Shown: positions 36,403 to 46,867 of the stretch, piece by piece
Layout of the letters: the number at the start of each line of letters is the position of its first letter
How positions within the stretch are numbered: the stretch's first letter is position 1
From: Lysobacter solisilvae
GTDB taxonomy: Bacteria; Pseudomonadota; Gammaproteobacteria; Xanthomonadales; Xanthomonadaceae
Length of the DNA: 64,000 nucleotides
Direction: 5' to 3'
Assembly: GCF_016613535.2 (NCBI RefSeq)
Contig: NZ_CP071518.1
Span: 1,860,001 to 1,924,000, forward strand
Program-made: the position numbers and the translations under genes
The notes under the pieces: generated by a model
The model's input: only the letters and a program-made list of their open reading frames with translations
What the model was told of the DNA's origin: nothing
Databases searched by the model: none

Positions 36403-36822
36403 CATAGGGCGGGTCTTGACCCGCCGGCAGCCTCGATGGTGCTCCGCTCCCGCACTGGAGCTGATCTGGATCCCGCGCCGAACTTCGTTCCCGGCAACCC
36501 CTGGCTTGTAGCCCGGGCACGGCTCCTGGTTGGCGACAAGGTGGCGGGTCAAGACCCGCCCTATGTGCTGTTGGCCTCACACCACCTGGTCGTCGAACGG
36601 ACTTCAGTCTGCAAACTTCGGCAGCCTCGACGGTGCTCCGGTCCCGCACTGGAGCTGATCTGGATCCCGCGCCGAACTTCGTTCCCGGCAACCCCTGGCT
36701 TGTAGCCCGGGCACGGCTTCTGGTTGGCGACGCGACCAGGTGGCGGGTCAAGACCCGCCCTATGGGCTGTTGGCCTCACACCACCTGGTCGTCGAAGGGA
36801 CTTCAGTCCGCAAACTTCGGCA
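36403..36822. repeat. tandem duplication of about 195 bp carrying REP-like palindromes and the 3' end of ppk2
   Basis: Copy A starts at 36425 and copy B at 36619. They share long identical runs such as the stretch beginning GATCTGGATCCCGCGCCG. Copy B has about 8 extra bases. Each copy contains one palindrome GGCGGGTCAAGACCCGCC (36543, 36742); a third lies just before copy A (36403). Copy A ends with a ghost of the last ppk2 codons, PKFAD plus stop (36604-36621), so the duplicated unit included the true gene end. Confidence 0.85.
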
Positions 36823-37579
36823 GCGGCTTCACCACCCCGTAGCGTTCCTTCTTCGGCTTCCCGGGAAGCGGATCCAGCGTGACGCGGGCTGGCGGAACCT
36901 GCGTGTCGGGGAGGCGATCGAGCAGATCGCGGATCAGGGTCAGCCGGCCGCGCTTCTGGTCGTTGAAATCGACCAGCGCCCACGGGGCGTGCGCGGTATG
37001 GGTGGCCTTGAACATCGCCTCGCGTGCGCGGGTGTAATCGTCGTAGTGCTCGCGTGCCTTGAGGTCGATGGGCGACAGCTTCCAGCGCTTGAGCGGATCC
37101 TTGAGCCGTTCGGCGAAACGCTCTTCCTGCTTTTCCTGGTCGCAGGCCAGCCAGTACTTGAAAAGCACGATGCCGTCGTCGACCAGCAGCTTCTCGAACG
37201 CCGGCGCCTGTTTCAGGAAGGCCTTGACCTGCGCATCGTCCGCGAAGCCCATGACCTTCTCCACGCCGGCGCGGTTGTACCAGCTGCGGTCGAACAGCAC
37301 GAGCTCGCCGGCGGCGGGCAGGTGCGGCACGTAGCGCTGGAAATACCATTGCGTCGACTCCCGCTCGGTCGGCCTGGGCAGGGCGACGACGCGGCAGGCG
37401 CGGGGGTTCATGTGCTCGGCGATGGCGTTGATCACGCCGCCCTTGCCGGCGGTGTCGCGGCCTTCGAGCAGGACCACCACGCGGCGGCCGGTGCCCTGCA
37501 GCCAGCGCGCCATCGCCACCAGCTCGTGCTGCAGCTGGTCCATGTGGGCTTCGTATTCCTTGCGCTTGAGCTTGGCCAT
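36803..37579 (-). CDS. ppk2: polyphosphate kinase 2
   Basis: 258 residues of the PPK2 family, which uses polyphosphate to phosphorylate nucleoside diphosphates or monophosphates. It has Walker A VVLLEGRDTAGKGGVINA (about 35-52), LPRPTERESTQWYFQRYVPH, and Walker B plus lid FDRSWYNRAGVEKVMGF. Length and motifs fit single-domain class I PPK2, which favours NDP substrates; this is family knowledge. The start at 37579 (MAKLKRKEYE) is 39 bp after the stop of the small HTH gene, suggesting one operon. Its last five codons are repeated downstream. Confidence 0.92.
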   Translation of the reverse strand: MAKLKRKEYEAHMDQLQHELVAMARWLQGTGRRVVVLLEGRDTAGKGGVINAIAEHMNPRACRVVALPRPTERESTQWYFQRYVPHLPAAGELVLFDRSWYNRAGVEKVMGFADDAQVKAFLKQAPAFEKLLVDDGIVLFKYWLACDQEKQEERFAERLKDPLKRWKLSPIDLKAREHYDDYTRAREAMFKATHTAHAPWALVDFNDQKRGRLTLIRDLLDRLPDTQVPPARVTLDPLPGKPKKERYGVVKPLPKFAD

Positions 37580-37618
37580 CGGCGCGTCCTGGTCAGGAGG
37601 AGGGAAGAGCGCGGGCCG

Positions 37619-37972
37619 TCACGTCGGCCGGCGCTTGCGCGGTGCCCTGGGCGGAGCGGGCGCAATGCTGGACACCACTTCCAGCACGGCCGCCTGCTGC
37701 CTGGCGTTCATCGCGCGAAAGGCGGCGAGCAACTGGTGCTCGCCGCGGGTGCGCGAGGGATCCAGCGTGCTGGCCAGTTCGCTCAGCAGGGCGCCGGCGG
37801 GCACGCCGAAGGTGCGGGCCAGCGCATCGAGCTGTTCGCGGCCCGGCAGTTTCTCGCCCTGCAGCCAGGCGCTGACGGTGGCGGCCCCCGCGCGTGGGAT
37901 CGCGGTGGCGATGTCGGCGGCGGTCAGGCCGCGGGCCTTGGCGAGCAGGCGCAGGGTGGTGGCCAATGGCAT
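37619..37972 (-). CDS. small XRE-type helix-turn-helix regulator
   Basis: 117 residues. The N-terminal two thirds form a Cro/CI-type domain ([57 protein letters not shown]). The C-terminal tail has [15 protein letters not shown] and a basic end (APRKRRPT). The start at 37972 (MPLATTL) is chosen since longer readings add an Arg/Pro-rich leader. It lies upstream of ppk2 and may regulate it. The ligand and targets are unknown. Confidence 0.75.
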   Translation of the reverse strand: MPLATTLRLLAKARGLTAADIATAIPRAGAATVSAWLQGEKLPGREQLDALARTFGVPAGALLSELASTLDPSRTRGEHQLLAAFRAMNARQQAAVLEVVSSIAPAPPRAPRKRRPT

Positions 37973-38051
37973 GTCGATCACTCCAGTGCTCCGCGCATGC
38001 GAACACGAACAGGTTTCCGCCGGCCGTCGTCGCGCCGCGGTGGGACGGGCC

Positions 38052-38579
38052 TCACGCGTCGCGTTCCCGGAGCCGGGGGCGCAGCGTGGCCAGGTTGCAG
38101 GGGCGCGTGCGCGCATCGAGCTGCGCCACGATGATCTTTTCCCAGGCCGTGCGGCAGGCCGAGGTCGAGCCGGGCAGCGCGAACAGGAACGTGCCGTTGG
38201 CCAGGCCGGCGAAGGCGCGCGACTGCAGCGTGGACGTGCCGATCTCCTCGAAACTCAGCGCCCGGAACAGTTCGCCGAAGCCTGGCATCTGCTTGTCCAG
38301 CAAGGGCAGCAGGGCCTCGGGCGTGGAGTCGCGGCCGGTGAACCCGGTGCCGCCGGTGACGAGGATGCCGTCGACGTCGTCGTCGGCGATCCACCGGGAC
38401 ACCTGGGCGCGCAGCTGGTAGCGGTCATCGCGCAGCAGCGCGCGCCCGGCCAGCTGGTGGCCGGCGTCGGCCAGCGCGGTGCACAGGTAGTCGCCCGAAC
38501 TGTCCTGCTCCAGCGTGCGCGTGTCGGAGACGGTGAGCACGCACAGGCGCAGGGGCACGAAGTCGTGGGCGGAGGTCAT
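38052..38579 (-). CDS. moaB: molybdenum cofactor biosynthesis protein B (MoaB/MogA family)
   Basis: 175 residues of the MoaB/MogA fold, linked to adenylation of molybdopterin before Mo insertion. It shows [20 protein letters not shown], the binding loop [19 protein letters not shown] and [20 protein letters not shown], then [19 protein letters not shown]. Length and motifs fit MoaB. No other moa or moe gene is in the window. Confidence 0.9.
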   Translation of the reverse strand: MTSAHDFVPLRLCVLTVSDTRTLEQDSSGDYLCTALADAGHQLAGRALLRDDRYQLRAQVSRWIADDDVDGILVTGGTGFTGRDSTPEALLPLLDKQMPGFGELFRALSFEEIGTSTLQSRAFAGLANGTFLFALPGSTSACRTAWEKIIVAQLDARTRPCNLATLRPRLRERDA

Positions 38580-38667
38580 GCCCGCAGTGTAGGGCGGGCT
38601 GGGCCGGCTTCAAAGGCCGGCGGAGCGTGAAGGAAACCACAGGCAGGACAGCGGCGAGTGCCGCCTC

Positions 38668-39144
38668 TCAGTCCTGGCGCTTCGCACCGGCGGCCTGATC
38701 CGTCAGGCCGCGCGAATACCACTGGCTGGCATCCTCGTGCCAGCCCGCGGCCCGGTACAGCGCGCGTGCCGTGGCGTTGTCGGTCGCCGTTTCCAGCGTG
38801 ATCAACACCGCGCCGCTGTCGCGCGCGAAGTCCGCGGCCGCGTCGAGCAGGGAGCGGCCGGCCCCCAGCCGGCGTGCGCGCGCATCGACGAACAGGTCGT
38901 TGAGGATCCACATCGGTCCGGTGCGCACCGAGGAGAAGGTCGGAAACAACTGGGTGAACCCGATGGCGTCGCCGTCATGTTGCGCCAGCAGCACCACCGA
39001 TTCCTGCCGCGCCATGCGCTGGGCCAGGAAGTCGCGGGCACGCGCCGGGTCGGAGGCCTGCTGGTAGAACACGCGGTAGGCGTCGAACAGCGGAACCAGG
39101 GCATCGAGGTCGTGGGTTTCGGCGCGGCGGATCGTGACGGACAT
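38668..39144 (-). CDS. GNAT family N-acetyltransferase
   Basis: 158 residues with the GNAT fold: N-terminal TIRRAETHDLDALVPLFDAY, acetyl-CoA loop FVDARARRLGAGRSLLDAA (the RxxGxG/A type motif) and C-terminal TATDNATARALYRAAGWHED. The substrate is not predictable. It stands between moaB and prfA on the same strand with about 90-bp gaps. Confidence 0.85.
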   Translation of the reverse strand: MSVTIRRAETHDLDALVPLFDAYRVFYQQASDPARARDFLAQRMARQESVVLLAQHDGDAIGFTQLFPTFSSVRTGPMWILNDLFVDARARRLGAGRSLLDAAADFARDSGAVLITLETATDNATARALYRAAGWHEDASQWYSRGLTDQAAGAKRQD

Positions 39145-39246
39145 GGCGGGTTCCGGTCTGGTAATCGAACAGGGTAGCCAGCGCGCCGCAGTGCGCCCAC
39201 CCCCGCGCGTGTGCAGTGCTTGCCGGTTCGCGCGTGCCGCCGGGCC

Positions 39247-40332
39247 TCAGGTCTCGAGCGTCAACTGCGCCAGTTCGTCGGCCTGGTGCTCGTGCTGCAG
39301 GCGTTCGATGAGGTCGTCCATGCCGCCCTCGATCACGTGCGGCAGGTCGTACAGCGTCAGGCCTTCCACGCGGTGGTCGGTGATGCGGCCCTGCGGGAAG
39401 TTGTAGGTGCGGATGCGCTGGCTGCGGTCGCCGCTTCCGACCTGCAACTTGCGCATCGAGGCCTGCGCCGCGGCGGCCTTGGCCGCCTGCGCCTCGGCCA
39501 GGATCGCCGACAGCCGCCGCATGGCCTTGTCGCGATTGGCGTGCTGGCTGCGCTCGGTCTGGTTCTCAACCACGATCCCGGTGGGGACGTGGGTGATGCG
39601 GATCGCCGACTCGGTCTTGTTGACGTGCTGGCCGCCCGCGCCGCTGGAGCGGAACGTATCGATGCGCAGGTCGGCCGGATTGATCTCCACCGGCTCGCCT
39701 TCGGGTTCCACCGGGATGATCGCCACCGTCGCGGCCGACGTATGGATGCGCCCCTGCGATTCGGTGGCCGGCACGCGCTGCACGCGGTGCGTGCCCGATT
39801 CGAACTTCAGGCGCGAGTAAGCGCCGCGGCCTTCCACGCGGGCGATGATTTCCTTGAAGCCGCCATGCTCGCCGGGGCTGGCCGATTCGACTTCCACTTT
39901 CCAGCCCTGCCGTTCGGCGTAACGCGAGTACATGCGGAACAGGTCGCCGGCGAAGATGGCGGCCTCGTCGCCGCCGGTGCCCGCGCGCACTTCCAGGTAG
40001 ATGTCGCCCTCGTCGCGCGGGTCCTTGGGGATCAGGTGCGCGAGCAGTTGCGCGTCCAGCGCGTCCAGCCGCGCCTGCGCGTCGGTGATCTCCTCCTCGG
40101 CCAGTTCGCGCATCTCCGGATCACCGCGCATGGACTGGGCCGTGGCCAGGTCCTGCCGGGCGCGCAGTTCCTCGGCCAAGGCCACGGCCACCGGTTCAAG
40201 CTGGGCGAACTCGCGCGAGCATTTGCGGAACCGCGCCGCGTCGCCGATCACGCCGGGGTCGGCGAGCAGCCGCTCGAGTTCCTCGCGCCGTTCGGCCAGG
40301 GCTTCGAGTTTGCGGCGCAGGGACGGAGTCAT
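39247..40332 (-). CDS. prfA: peptide chain release factor 1
   Basis: 361 residues, full length. RF1 reads UAA and UAG stops. The codon-recognition tripeptide PAT is at 188-190 ([11 protein letters not shown]) and the catalytic GGQ at 233-235 ([15 protein letters not shown]), both exact. The start at 40332 (MTPSLRRKL) matches the family. It follows hemA on the same strand, the usual hemA-prfA order in gammaproteobacteria. Confidence 0.97.
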   Translation of the reverse strand: MTPSLRRKLEALAERREELERLLADPGVIGDAARFRKCSREFAQLEPVAVALAEELRARQDLATAQSMRGDPEMRELAEEEITDAQARLDALDAQLLAHLIPKDPRDEGDIYLEVRAGTGGDEAAIFAGDLFRMYSRYAERQGWKVEVESASPGEHGGFKEIIARVEGRGAYSRLKFESGTHRVQRVPATESQGRIHTSAATVAIIPVEPEGEPVEINPADLRIDTFRSSGAGGQHVNKTESAIRITHVPTGIVVENQTERSQHANRDKAMRRLSAILAEAQAAKAAAAQASMRKLQVGSGDRSQRIRTYNFPQGRITDHRVEGLTLYDLPHVIEGGMDDLIERLQHEHQADELAQLTLET

Positions 40333-40503
40333 GGGGCAGGCGTGGTCGCGAAAGTTGAGGAGGGGATGCAGCGGCAGCGTAGCCGGAGGCCTGGCGTAGA
40401 GCCATGAAAGCAGGCGGCCGGCGCAAACCACCGGCGGCATGCGTGCGCCGACAGTGTGACCGAGTCGGCGCTGGCCAGTGAGGCAGGCCGCGGGCCGATG
40501 CCT

Positions 40504-41764
40504 CTATTGCTCGTCGCCGACTCCGGCGTCGAACAGCTTCTCCGCTGCCCGGGCGAGTTCGGCGTTGCCGTTGATGGCGGCCTCGCGCAGTGCGACGGTC
40601 GGCGCATGCAGCAGCTTGTTGGTCAGCGCATGGGCGAGGAACTCGAGCACCGCTTCGGGATCCTCGCCGGCGGCGAGCTGCTGGGCGCGCGCGCGCCAGG
40701 GCCTGGCTCTTGGCCGCTTCGCCATGGGCCCGCAGGCGCTTGAGCGGCTGAGTGCGCGAACTGGCGGCCAGCGTCTGCACGTAGTGGGCGACCTGCATCT
40801 CCACGATCGCCTCGGCCTCGTTCGCGGCCTCGCGCCGGCTGCGGCGGTTGTCCTCGATCGCGCGTTCCAGGTCGTCGACGGTGTAGAGGAAGACGTCGCG
40901 CAGGCCCGCCACGTCGGCGGCGATGTCGCGCGGTACCGCGAGGTCGAGCAGCAACATCGGCCGGTGACGGCGGGAGGCCAGGGCGGCGGCGACCTGTTCG
41001 CGGTGCAGGACGGGATTGCGCGCGGCGGTGGCCGAGATCACCACGTCGGCCTCGGCCAGGTGCCGGTCCAGTTCGGACAGTGCCAGTGCGTAGCCGCCGT
41101 GGCGCGTGGCCAGGTCCTGCGCGTGCGCGAGGGTGCGGTTGGCGATCAGCAGCCGCTTCACCCGGGCCTGCACCAGGTGCCGGGCGGCCAGTTCGATGGT
41201 CTCCCCGGCGCCGATCAGCAGCACCGTGGATTCGTCCAGGCGCGCGAAGGAATCCTGCGCCAGTCGTACCGCGGTGGAGGCGACCGATACCGGGTTGGCG
41301 CCAATGCGGGTATCGGTGCGCGCGCGCTTGGCGGTGACGAAGGCGTGCTGGAACAGCCGGTCCAGCTGCTGCCCCAGGCTGCCGGCGCTGCGCGCGGTGG
41401 CCCAGGCGTCCTTCACCTGCCCGAGGATCTGCGGTTCGCCCAGCACCAGCGAGTCCAGCCCGGTGGCGACACGGAACAGGTGGCGCACGGCGTCGGCGTC
41501 GGCGTGCCGGTACAGGTAGGCCTGGAGGTCGCCGGCATCGTCGGGATGCGTGGCCAGCCACTGCGCCAACGCGGCGCCGTCGTCGTCGGCCACGCCGTAC
41601 AGTTCGGTGCGGTTGCAGGTCGACAACAGCGCGACTTCCCGCACCTGCGGCAAGGCGCGCAACGACTGCAGCGCGGCCGGAATCGTGTCGGCGTTGAACG
41701 CCACGCGCTCGCGCAGGCTGACCGGCGCGGTCTGGTGATTGATGCCGAGGACGAACAATGTCAT
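40504..41764 (-). CDS. hemA: glutamyl-tRNA reductase, one-base frameshift near the 3' end
   Basis: First enzyme of the C5 haem pathway: reduces Glu-tRNA to glutamate-1-semialdehyde. The N-terminal frame is intact, with [11 protein letters not shown] (catalytic Cys), [17 protein letters not shown], the Rossmann segment [17 protein letters not shown] and [15 protein letters not shown]. At the GCGC run 40684-40697 the frame is lost after KSQALARA. The continuation [35 protein letters not shown] is in the next frame and ends at 40504. Removing one base gives 419 residues, the normal length. As an essential single gene, this is most likely a read error in a GC repeat. Confidence 0.92.
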
Positions 41765-41859
41765 TGCGGGGCGGCGGCGAATGTCCCGTTCAGGGGCTTG
41801 CGCTAAGCTGGCTGCTGAAGGCCGCCATTCTACCGGCCGCTGCCCACGCAGGTACCGCC

Positions 41860-43575
41860 TTGCCGACGTCGCCCCGGTTCCGCACGCATCGTTTCATTCA
41901 TGGGTGGGCCGGCATCGCGCTGGCCGCACTGCTGGTCGCGGCTCCCGCGTGGGGCTTCGCGCGCAAGGCCAAGGCCCCGCAGGATCCGACCGGCGCCTCG
42001 CTCGAGGCCACGCTGGCCGGCGAGTTCGCCCTGCAGGCCGGCAAGCTGGACGAGGCGGCCAAGGCCTATCTGGAAGCGGCCAAGGCCGCCAACGACGCGA
42101 CCCTGGCCGAACGGGCCACCCGCATCTCCCTGCTGGCCAAGGACAACCGCCGCGCCGAGCAGGCGCTGGCGCTGTGGCGGCGCCTGGGGGGCGATCCCAT
42201 CGCGCAGTCGGCGGCCCAGGCGTCCCTGGCGCTGCGCCGCGGCGATGAAGCGCAGGCGCGCCGCGAACTGGCCGTCCTGATGGCCGCCGATGATGGCTGG
42301 CAGCAGGTGGTCGGCGTGCTGAGCGTGGGCGCGCGCGACCCCGAGCAGTCGGCCCGCCTGCTCAAGGGCCTGGTGGACGACGGCGCGATCCCGCCGAAGC
42401 TGCAGGCCTGGCTCGCCTTCGGCGGCCTGGCGCAGAAACTCGACCAGGATGAACTGGCCGAACGCATCGTCGACGAAGTGGTCCGGCGGTTCCCCGGCGA
42501 GCCGCGGGTGGCCTTGCTCCGGGCCAGCCAGCTGCGCGAGGCCGGCAAGCCCGACGAGGCGCGCAAGGTGCTGGCCGAGCTCAACGCCAATCCGGCGCTG
42601 GCGCCGGAGCTGCGCATGCTGGTGGCGTCCGAGTACGACGAACTGGGCGATTTCCCCGCCGCCGCCGCGACCCTCGCCCAGGGCCCGCAGGATGAGCACA
42701 CCTACGCCCTGCGCGCCTCGCTGCTGGCGCGTTCGGAGGACAAGACCGCGCTCGGCGCCCTGTACGAGGAGCTGCGCCGCGATGCCGGCAAGCCCGACCC
42801 GCAGCGGCGGCTGCTGCTGGGGCAGATCGCCGAGTTCCTCAAGCGCTTCGACGAGGCGCTGGAGTGGTACCGCGGCGTCCCCGGCGGCGACCAGAAATGG
42901 CCGGCCCGCCTGCGCACCGCCAACGTGCTGCATGAACTCAAGCGGGCACCGGAGGCCTACAAGTCGTTGCACGATCTCCAGGCCGACGCGGGCGCCCCCG
43001 AGGAAGCGCGCCGGGACGCGTACATCCTGGAGGCCGAGCTGCAGAACCGCGACAAGAGTCCCGACGGTGAGCTCGACGCCTACGCCCGTGGCCTGGCGGC
43101 CTTCCCGGACGATCCGGAGATCCTCTACGCCCGCGCGCTGGGCTGGGAGCGGCGGGACAACATCGCGCGCGCCGAGGCGGACTTCCGCAAGATCCTGGTC
43201 GCCGACCCGGACAGCACCGCGGCGCTCAACGCATTGGGTTACACGCTGGCCGACCGCACCACCCGCTACCAGGAAGCGCTGGAACTGATCGACCGCGCCC
43301 GCGCCGCCGAGCCCGACAACGCCGCCATCATCGACAGCTACGGCTGGGTGCTCTATCGCCTGGGCCGCACCGAGGAAGCGCTGGTGGAGCTGCGGCGCGC
43401 GTTGTCGCTGCAGAAGGATCCGGAAATCGCCGCGCACGTGGGCGAGGTGCTGTGGGAGCTGGGCCGCAAGGACGAAGCGCGCAAGTACTTCCGGCAGGCG
43501 CGCGAACTCGACCCGGAAAACCGCTCCCTCAAGCGCGTGCTCGACAAGCTCGGCCTGGACGACATCGGGCCATGA
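41860..43575 (+). CDS. exported tetratricopeptide repeat protein
   Basis: About 571 residues. The TTG at 41860 is chosen since it gives a good signal peptide ([16 protein letters not shown]). An ATG at 41758 would overlap the divergent hemA start. The mature protein is all TPR-like helices, with clear repeats near the end: [40 protein letters not shown] and [20 protein letters not shown]. It lies upstream of lolB (stop and start overlap, ATGA), a standard order in Xanthomonadaceae. A scaffold role in outer-membrane assembly is plausible from location but not shown. Confidence 0.82.
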   Translation: MPTSPRFRTHRFIHGWAGIALAALLVAAPAWGFARKAKAPQDPTGASLEATLAGEFALQAGKLDEAAKAYLEAAKAANDATLAERATRISLLAKDNRRAEQALALWRRLGGDPIAQSAAQASLALRRGDEAQARRELAVLMAADDGWQQVVGVLSVGARDPEQSARLLKGLVDDGAIPPKLQAWLAFGGLAQKLDQDELAERIVDEVVRRFPGEPRVALLRASQLREAGKPDEARKVLAELNANPALAPELRMLVASEYDELGDFPAAAATLAQGPQDEHTYALRASLLARSEDKTALGALYEELRRDAGKPDPQRRLLLGQIAEFLKRFDEALEWYRGVPGGDQKWPARLRTANVLHELKRAPEAYKSLHDLQADAGAPEEARRDAYILEAELQNRDKSPDGELDAYARGLAAFPDDPEILYARALGWERRDNIARAEADFRKILVADPDSTAALNALGYTLADRTTRYQEALELIDRARAAEPDNAAIIDSYGWVLYRLGRTEEALVELRRALSLQKDPEIAAHVGEVLWELGRKDEARKYFRQARELDPENRSLKRVLDKLGLDDIGP

Positions 43576-44270
43576 CCTGGCTGCGTGGACCTGCACCGCG
43601 CTTCGCCGCGGTCGTTGCACTGGCGCTGGTGCTGGGCGCCTGTGTCTCCCGGCCGACGCGTACCGCGCCGCCGACCGCGCAGGAGGTGGCGACCGGGGAA
43701 GCCTGGCAGCGCGCGCGGCACGTTGCGCTGGAGGGCGCCACCCGGTGGTCGCTGAGCGGCCGCATCGCCGTGTCCGCCAACGGCAAGGGCGGCAGCGGAC
43801 GCATCGACTGGACGCAGGATGGCGACCGGTTCGACATCGCCCTAGGTGCGCCCGTGACGCGACAGAGCTGGCGGCTGAGCGGCGACGCGACACTGGCACG
43901 CCTGGAAGGACTGGAAGGCGGTCCCCGGGAAGGGGCCGACGCGCAGCGGCTGTTGCAGGAGGCCACCGGTTGGCGGATTCCCGTGGGCGCCCTGCGCGAC
44001 TGGGCGCGCGGGCTGCCCTCGACACAGGCGACCGGCGGCGTGGAGACCTATGGCAGCGACGGCCGCCTGGCGCGGGTGACGCAGTCGGGCTGGGTCCTCG
44101 AATTCCAGGACTGGCACCCGGCCACGGCCGAACGCCCGGACATGCCCAAGCGCATTTTTGCCCGTAGCGGCGACGCCACGGTGCGGCTGCTGATCGACGA
44201 ATGGCAGCTGGTGGCGGCGGGCCCTGCCGGTGAGGCTCCCCGGTCGGGAAGCGACGCCGTACCCGAGTGA
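43572..44270 (+). CDS. lolB: outer-membrane lipoprotein receptor LolB
   Basis: 232 residues, a lipoprotein with signal VVALALVLGACVS. LolB accepts lipoproteins from LolA and inserts them in the outer membrane. Family marks are WSLSGRIAVSANGKGGSGRI, DWTQDGDRFDIALGAP and the late W-rich segment LDFQDW-like LEFQDWHP. The start at 43572 overlaps the stop of the TPR gene (ATGA), and ispE follows by 138 bp, the conserved lolB-ispE pair. Confidence 0.88.
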   Translation: MTWLRGPAPRFAAVVALALVLGACVSRPTRTAPPTAQEVATGEAWQRARHVALEGATRWSLSGRIAVSANGKGGSGRIDWTQDGDRFDIALGAPVTRQSWRLSGDATLARLEGLEGGPREGADAQRLLQEATGWRIPVGALRDWARGLPSTQATGGVETYGSDGRLARVTQSGWVLEFQDWHPATAERPDMPKRIFARSGDATVRLLIDEWQLVAAGPAGEAPRSGSDAVPE

Positions 44271-44408
44271 GGCCGTCCCGGGTCGCCCGGCGCGGTCTGC
44301 CGTGTCGACCGACCGGATTGGTTTCGTCCCAGCCTGGCCGCGTGCCCCGGAATGCCCGGTCGGTGCAGTAGTACCCTTGGCGGCCCCGTTCAGCCTGCCG
44401 TGCCAAGC

Positions 44409-45278
44409 ATGATCGAAGCCGACGCCCCTGCCTGGTCGAGCTGGCCCGCCCCGGCCAAGCTGAACCTGTTCCTGCGGATCACCGGCCGGCGACCGGACGG
44501 TTACCACGCCCTGCAGACCGTGTTCCGGCTGCTCGACTGGGGCGACACCCTGCGCCTGCGGGTCCGCGCGGACGGCCGGATCGTCCGTCACGGCCTCTCC
44601 GTGCCCGGGGTTGGGGAAGCCGACGACCTTGCGGTCCGGGCTGCGAAGTCTCTGCAATTGGCGACCAACACGCCGCTAGGTGCGGATATCGTCGTCCAAA
44701 AGTCGATACCGGCAGGCGGCGGCTTCGGCGGTGGATCGTCCGACGCGGCCACCGTCCTGGTGGCCCTGAATGCCCTGTGGCGGACCGGGCTGACCCTGGA
44801 TCGGCTGGCGGAAACAGGCCTGGCGCTGGGTGCGGACGTCCCCGTCTTCGTGCGCGGTGAGAATGCCTGGGCCGAGGGCGTGGGCGAGGTGCTGACCCCG
44901 CTGGAACTTCCGCCGGCCTGGTATCTCCTCGCCGACCCGGGGGTTCACGCGCCCACGGCGGCACTTTTCCAAGCCGCTGAATTGACTCGCAATGCTGCGC
45001 CCGCGAGAATATCGGACTTCGTTTCGGGAACCGTGCTCGGGAACGCGTTCGAGCCGATCCTGCGCGCGCGCGAGCCGGCCGTCGAGGCGGTGTTCGCGGC
45101 GCTGTCGCAGGTCGGTACGCCACGCCTCACCGGGTCGGGCAGCGGTTGTTTCGTCGAGTTCGCCACGCGCGAATCCGCCGAAGCGGCGCTGGCGGCTTTG
45201 CCGAAGGGCCTGCGGGCCTGGGTGGCGGCGGGGGCGGGCAGGTCGCCGCTCCTGGATGTCCTTGAAGCGGAGAGGTGA
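44409..45278 (+). CDS. ispE: 4-diphosphocytidyl-2-C-methyl-D-erythritol kinase
   Basis: 289 residues, GHMP kinase of the MEP isoprenoid pathway. It contains [20 protein letters not shown], the ATP loop [17 protein letters not shown] and the C-terminal [16 protein letters not shown]. The start at 44409 (MIEADAPAW) is preferred over the ATG at 44352. The stop lies in the left arm of a long inverted repeat that precedes tRNA-Gln. Confidence 0.95.
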   Translation: MIEADAPAWSSWPAPAKLNLFLRITGRRPDGYHALQTVFRLLDWGDTLRLRVRADGRIVRHGLSVPGVGEADDLAVRAAKSLQLATNTPLGADIVVQKSIPAGGGFGGGSSDAATVLVALNALWRTGLTLDRLAETGLALGADVPVFVRGENAWAEGVGEVLTPLELPPAWYLLADPGVHAPTAALFQAAELTRNAAPARISDFVSGTVLGNAFEPILRAREPAVEAVFAALSQVGTPRLTGSGSGCFVEFATRESAEAALAALPKGLRAWVAAGAGRSPLLDVLEAER

Positions 45279-45347
45279 GTGGTCAGGAGTGAGAAACGAG
45301 AGCAAAGCGGTCCGCGCCCTCTATTTTTCTCACTCCTCACCACTCAC
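45275..45347. repeat. 22-bp inverted repeat between ispE and tRNA-Gln
   Basis: GTGAGTGGTCAGGAGTGAGAA(A) at 45275-45296 and its complement at 45326-45347 match in 21 of 22 positions, across a 29-nt loop. The left arm contains the ispE stop. The CTATTTTT before the right arm is T-rich. It is a dispersed-hairpin type element or a terminator shielding the tRNA. Confidence 0.75.
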
Positions 45348-45359
45348 TCCTGCCTTTAC

Positions 45360-45435
45360 AGGGGCGTCGCCAAGTGGTTAAGGCACCGGGTTTTGATCCC
45401 GGCACTCGTAGGTTCGAATCCTTCCGCCCCTGCCA
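45360..45435 (+). tRNA. tRNA-Gln (anticodon UUG)
   Basis: 76 nt with an encoded CCA end. The acceptor AGGGGCG pairs with CGCCCCU; the anticodon arm CCGGG-TTTTGAT-CCCGG gives UUG; the T arm is GTAGG-TTCGAAT-CCTTC. It lies between ispE and prs, the conserved position. Confidence 0.97.
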
Positions 45436-45463
45436 GCTTCAAGCCGGTGCTCGTCCAGCCGGT

Positions 45464-45623
45464 CGTCAGATCCAGTTCGATCAGCTCCAGCTCCATCCGA
45501 TCCGGCTCGATCAGGTCCGGCTCGATCAGGTCCGGCTCGATCAGGTCCGGCTCGATCAGGTCCGGCTCGATCAGGTCCGGCTCGATCAGGTCCAGCTCGG
45601 TCAGGTCCAGATCGATCAGGTTT
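45464..45623. repeat. 15-bp tandem array, about 10 units, GATC-rich
   Basis: The core unit is GATCAGGTCCGGCTC, exact or nearly so from 45509 to 45598, flanked by degenerate units from 45464 and to 45623, all in 15-bp phase. It is unrelated in sequence to the 14-bp array at 31.8 kb but shares the repeated GATC. A period of 15 keeps a frame open (RSGSI repeats), but there is no ribosome-binding site and no sign of a gene. Confidence 0.85.
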
Positions 45624-45722
45624 CACAAGGTGGTCCGATGTCCCGGTGAGAGCTGCATGCGCGCTTTCCCGTGACCGTCCGCCCGCTCCAACCCGGCTTC
45701 CTCCCTTTCGACTCGGCCTCCC

Positions 45723-46682
45723 ATGCAAAGCGATCGCAATCTGCTGCTCTTCAGCGGCAACGCCAACCGCCCGCTCGCCGACGCCGTCTGCAAGGAGCTG
45801 GGCGTGCGCATGGGCAAGGCGCTGGTGAGCCGGTTCTCCGACGGCGAAGTCCAGGTCGAGATCGAGGAGAACGTCCGCCGCCAGGAAGTGTTCGTCATCC
45901 AGCCGACGAACGCCCCGAGCGCGGAAAACCTGGTCGAGCTGCTGGTGCTGATCGACGCGCTCAAGCGCGCCTCGGTGTCCAGCGTGACCGCGGTGGTGCC
46001 GTACTTCGGCTACGCCCGCCAGGACCGCCGCCCGCGTTCGGCGCGCGTGCCGATCACGGCCAAGGTCGCCGCCAAGATGTTCTCGGCGGTGGGCACCGAC
46101 CGTGTGCTGACCGTCGACCTGCACGCCGACCAGATCCAGGGCTTCTTCGACCTGCCGGTCGACAACGTCTACGCCTCGCCGCTGCTGCTGGCCGACATCT
46201 GGCGCGCGCACGGCACCGACAACCTGATCGTGGTTTCGCCGGACGTCGGCGGCGTGGTCCGCGCCCGCGCCATCGCCAAGCGCCTGGATGACGCCGACCT
46301 GGCCATCATCGACAAGCGCCGTCCGCGCGCGAATGTGGCCACGGTGATGAACATCATCGGCGACGTCGCGGGCAAGACCTGCGTGCTGGTCGACGACATC
46401 GTCGACACCGCGGGCACGCTGTGCGCCGCCGCCGCCGCGCTGAAGGCGCAGGGCGCGGTGAAGGTCGTCGCCTACTGCACCCATCCGGTGCTGTCGGGTG
46501 CGGCCATCGACAACCTGACCAAGTCGCAGCTGGACGAACTGGTGGTCACCGACACCATCCCGCTGAGCGAGGCGGCCCGCGCCTGTGGCCGGATCCGCCA
46601 GCTGAGCGTGGCCGAACTGCTGGCCGAAACCATCCGCCGCATCGCGTTCGGTGAGTCGGTGAGTTCGCTGTACGTGGATTGA
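45723..46682 (+). CDS. prs: ribose-phosphate pyrophosphokinase
   Basis: 319 residues. Makes PRPP from ribose 5-phosphate and ATP for nucleotide, His and Trp synthesis. Family marks: [35 protein letters not shown], the metal/ATP site [19 protein letters not shown] and the PRPP loop [18 protein letters not shown]. Length is standard. It begins about 100 bp after the 15-bp array. Confidence 0.97.
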   Translation: MQSDRNLLLFSGNANRPLADAVCKELGVRMGKALVSRFSDGEVQVEIEENVRRQEVFVIQPTNAPSAENLVELLVLIDALKRASVSSVTAVVPYFGYARQDRRPRSARVPITAKVAAKMFSAVGTDRVLTVDLHADQIQGFFDLPVDNVYASPLLLADIWRAHGTDNLIVVSPDVGGVVRARAIAKRLDDADLAIIDKRRPRANVATVMNIIGDVAGKTCVLVDDIVDTAGTLCAAAAALKAQGAVKVVAYCTHPVLSGAAIDNLTKSQLDELVVTDTIPLSEAARACGRIRQLSVAELLAETIRRIAFGESVSSLYVD

Positions 46683-46867
46683 GGATTCAAAAGCGGGAAC
46701 GGTTTCCACCGGATCCGCGGTTTCAAGGGTGGCAGCAAGGCAAGTGGCATGGCGCGGTGACCCCGCATCCTCCATTCCCTGTTTCCACCCTCCATCGGCT
46801 CTTCTGGTCGCGGAAGAGTCTTCAATCGCCGCGAGGCGATCTATCGCAACGAAGTGAGTAAGCAATC

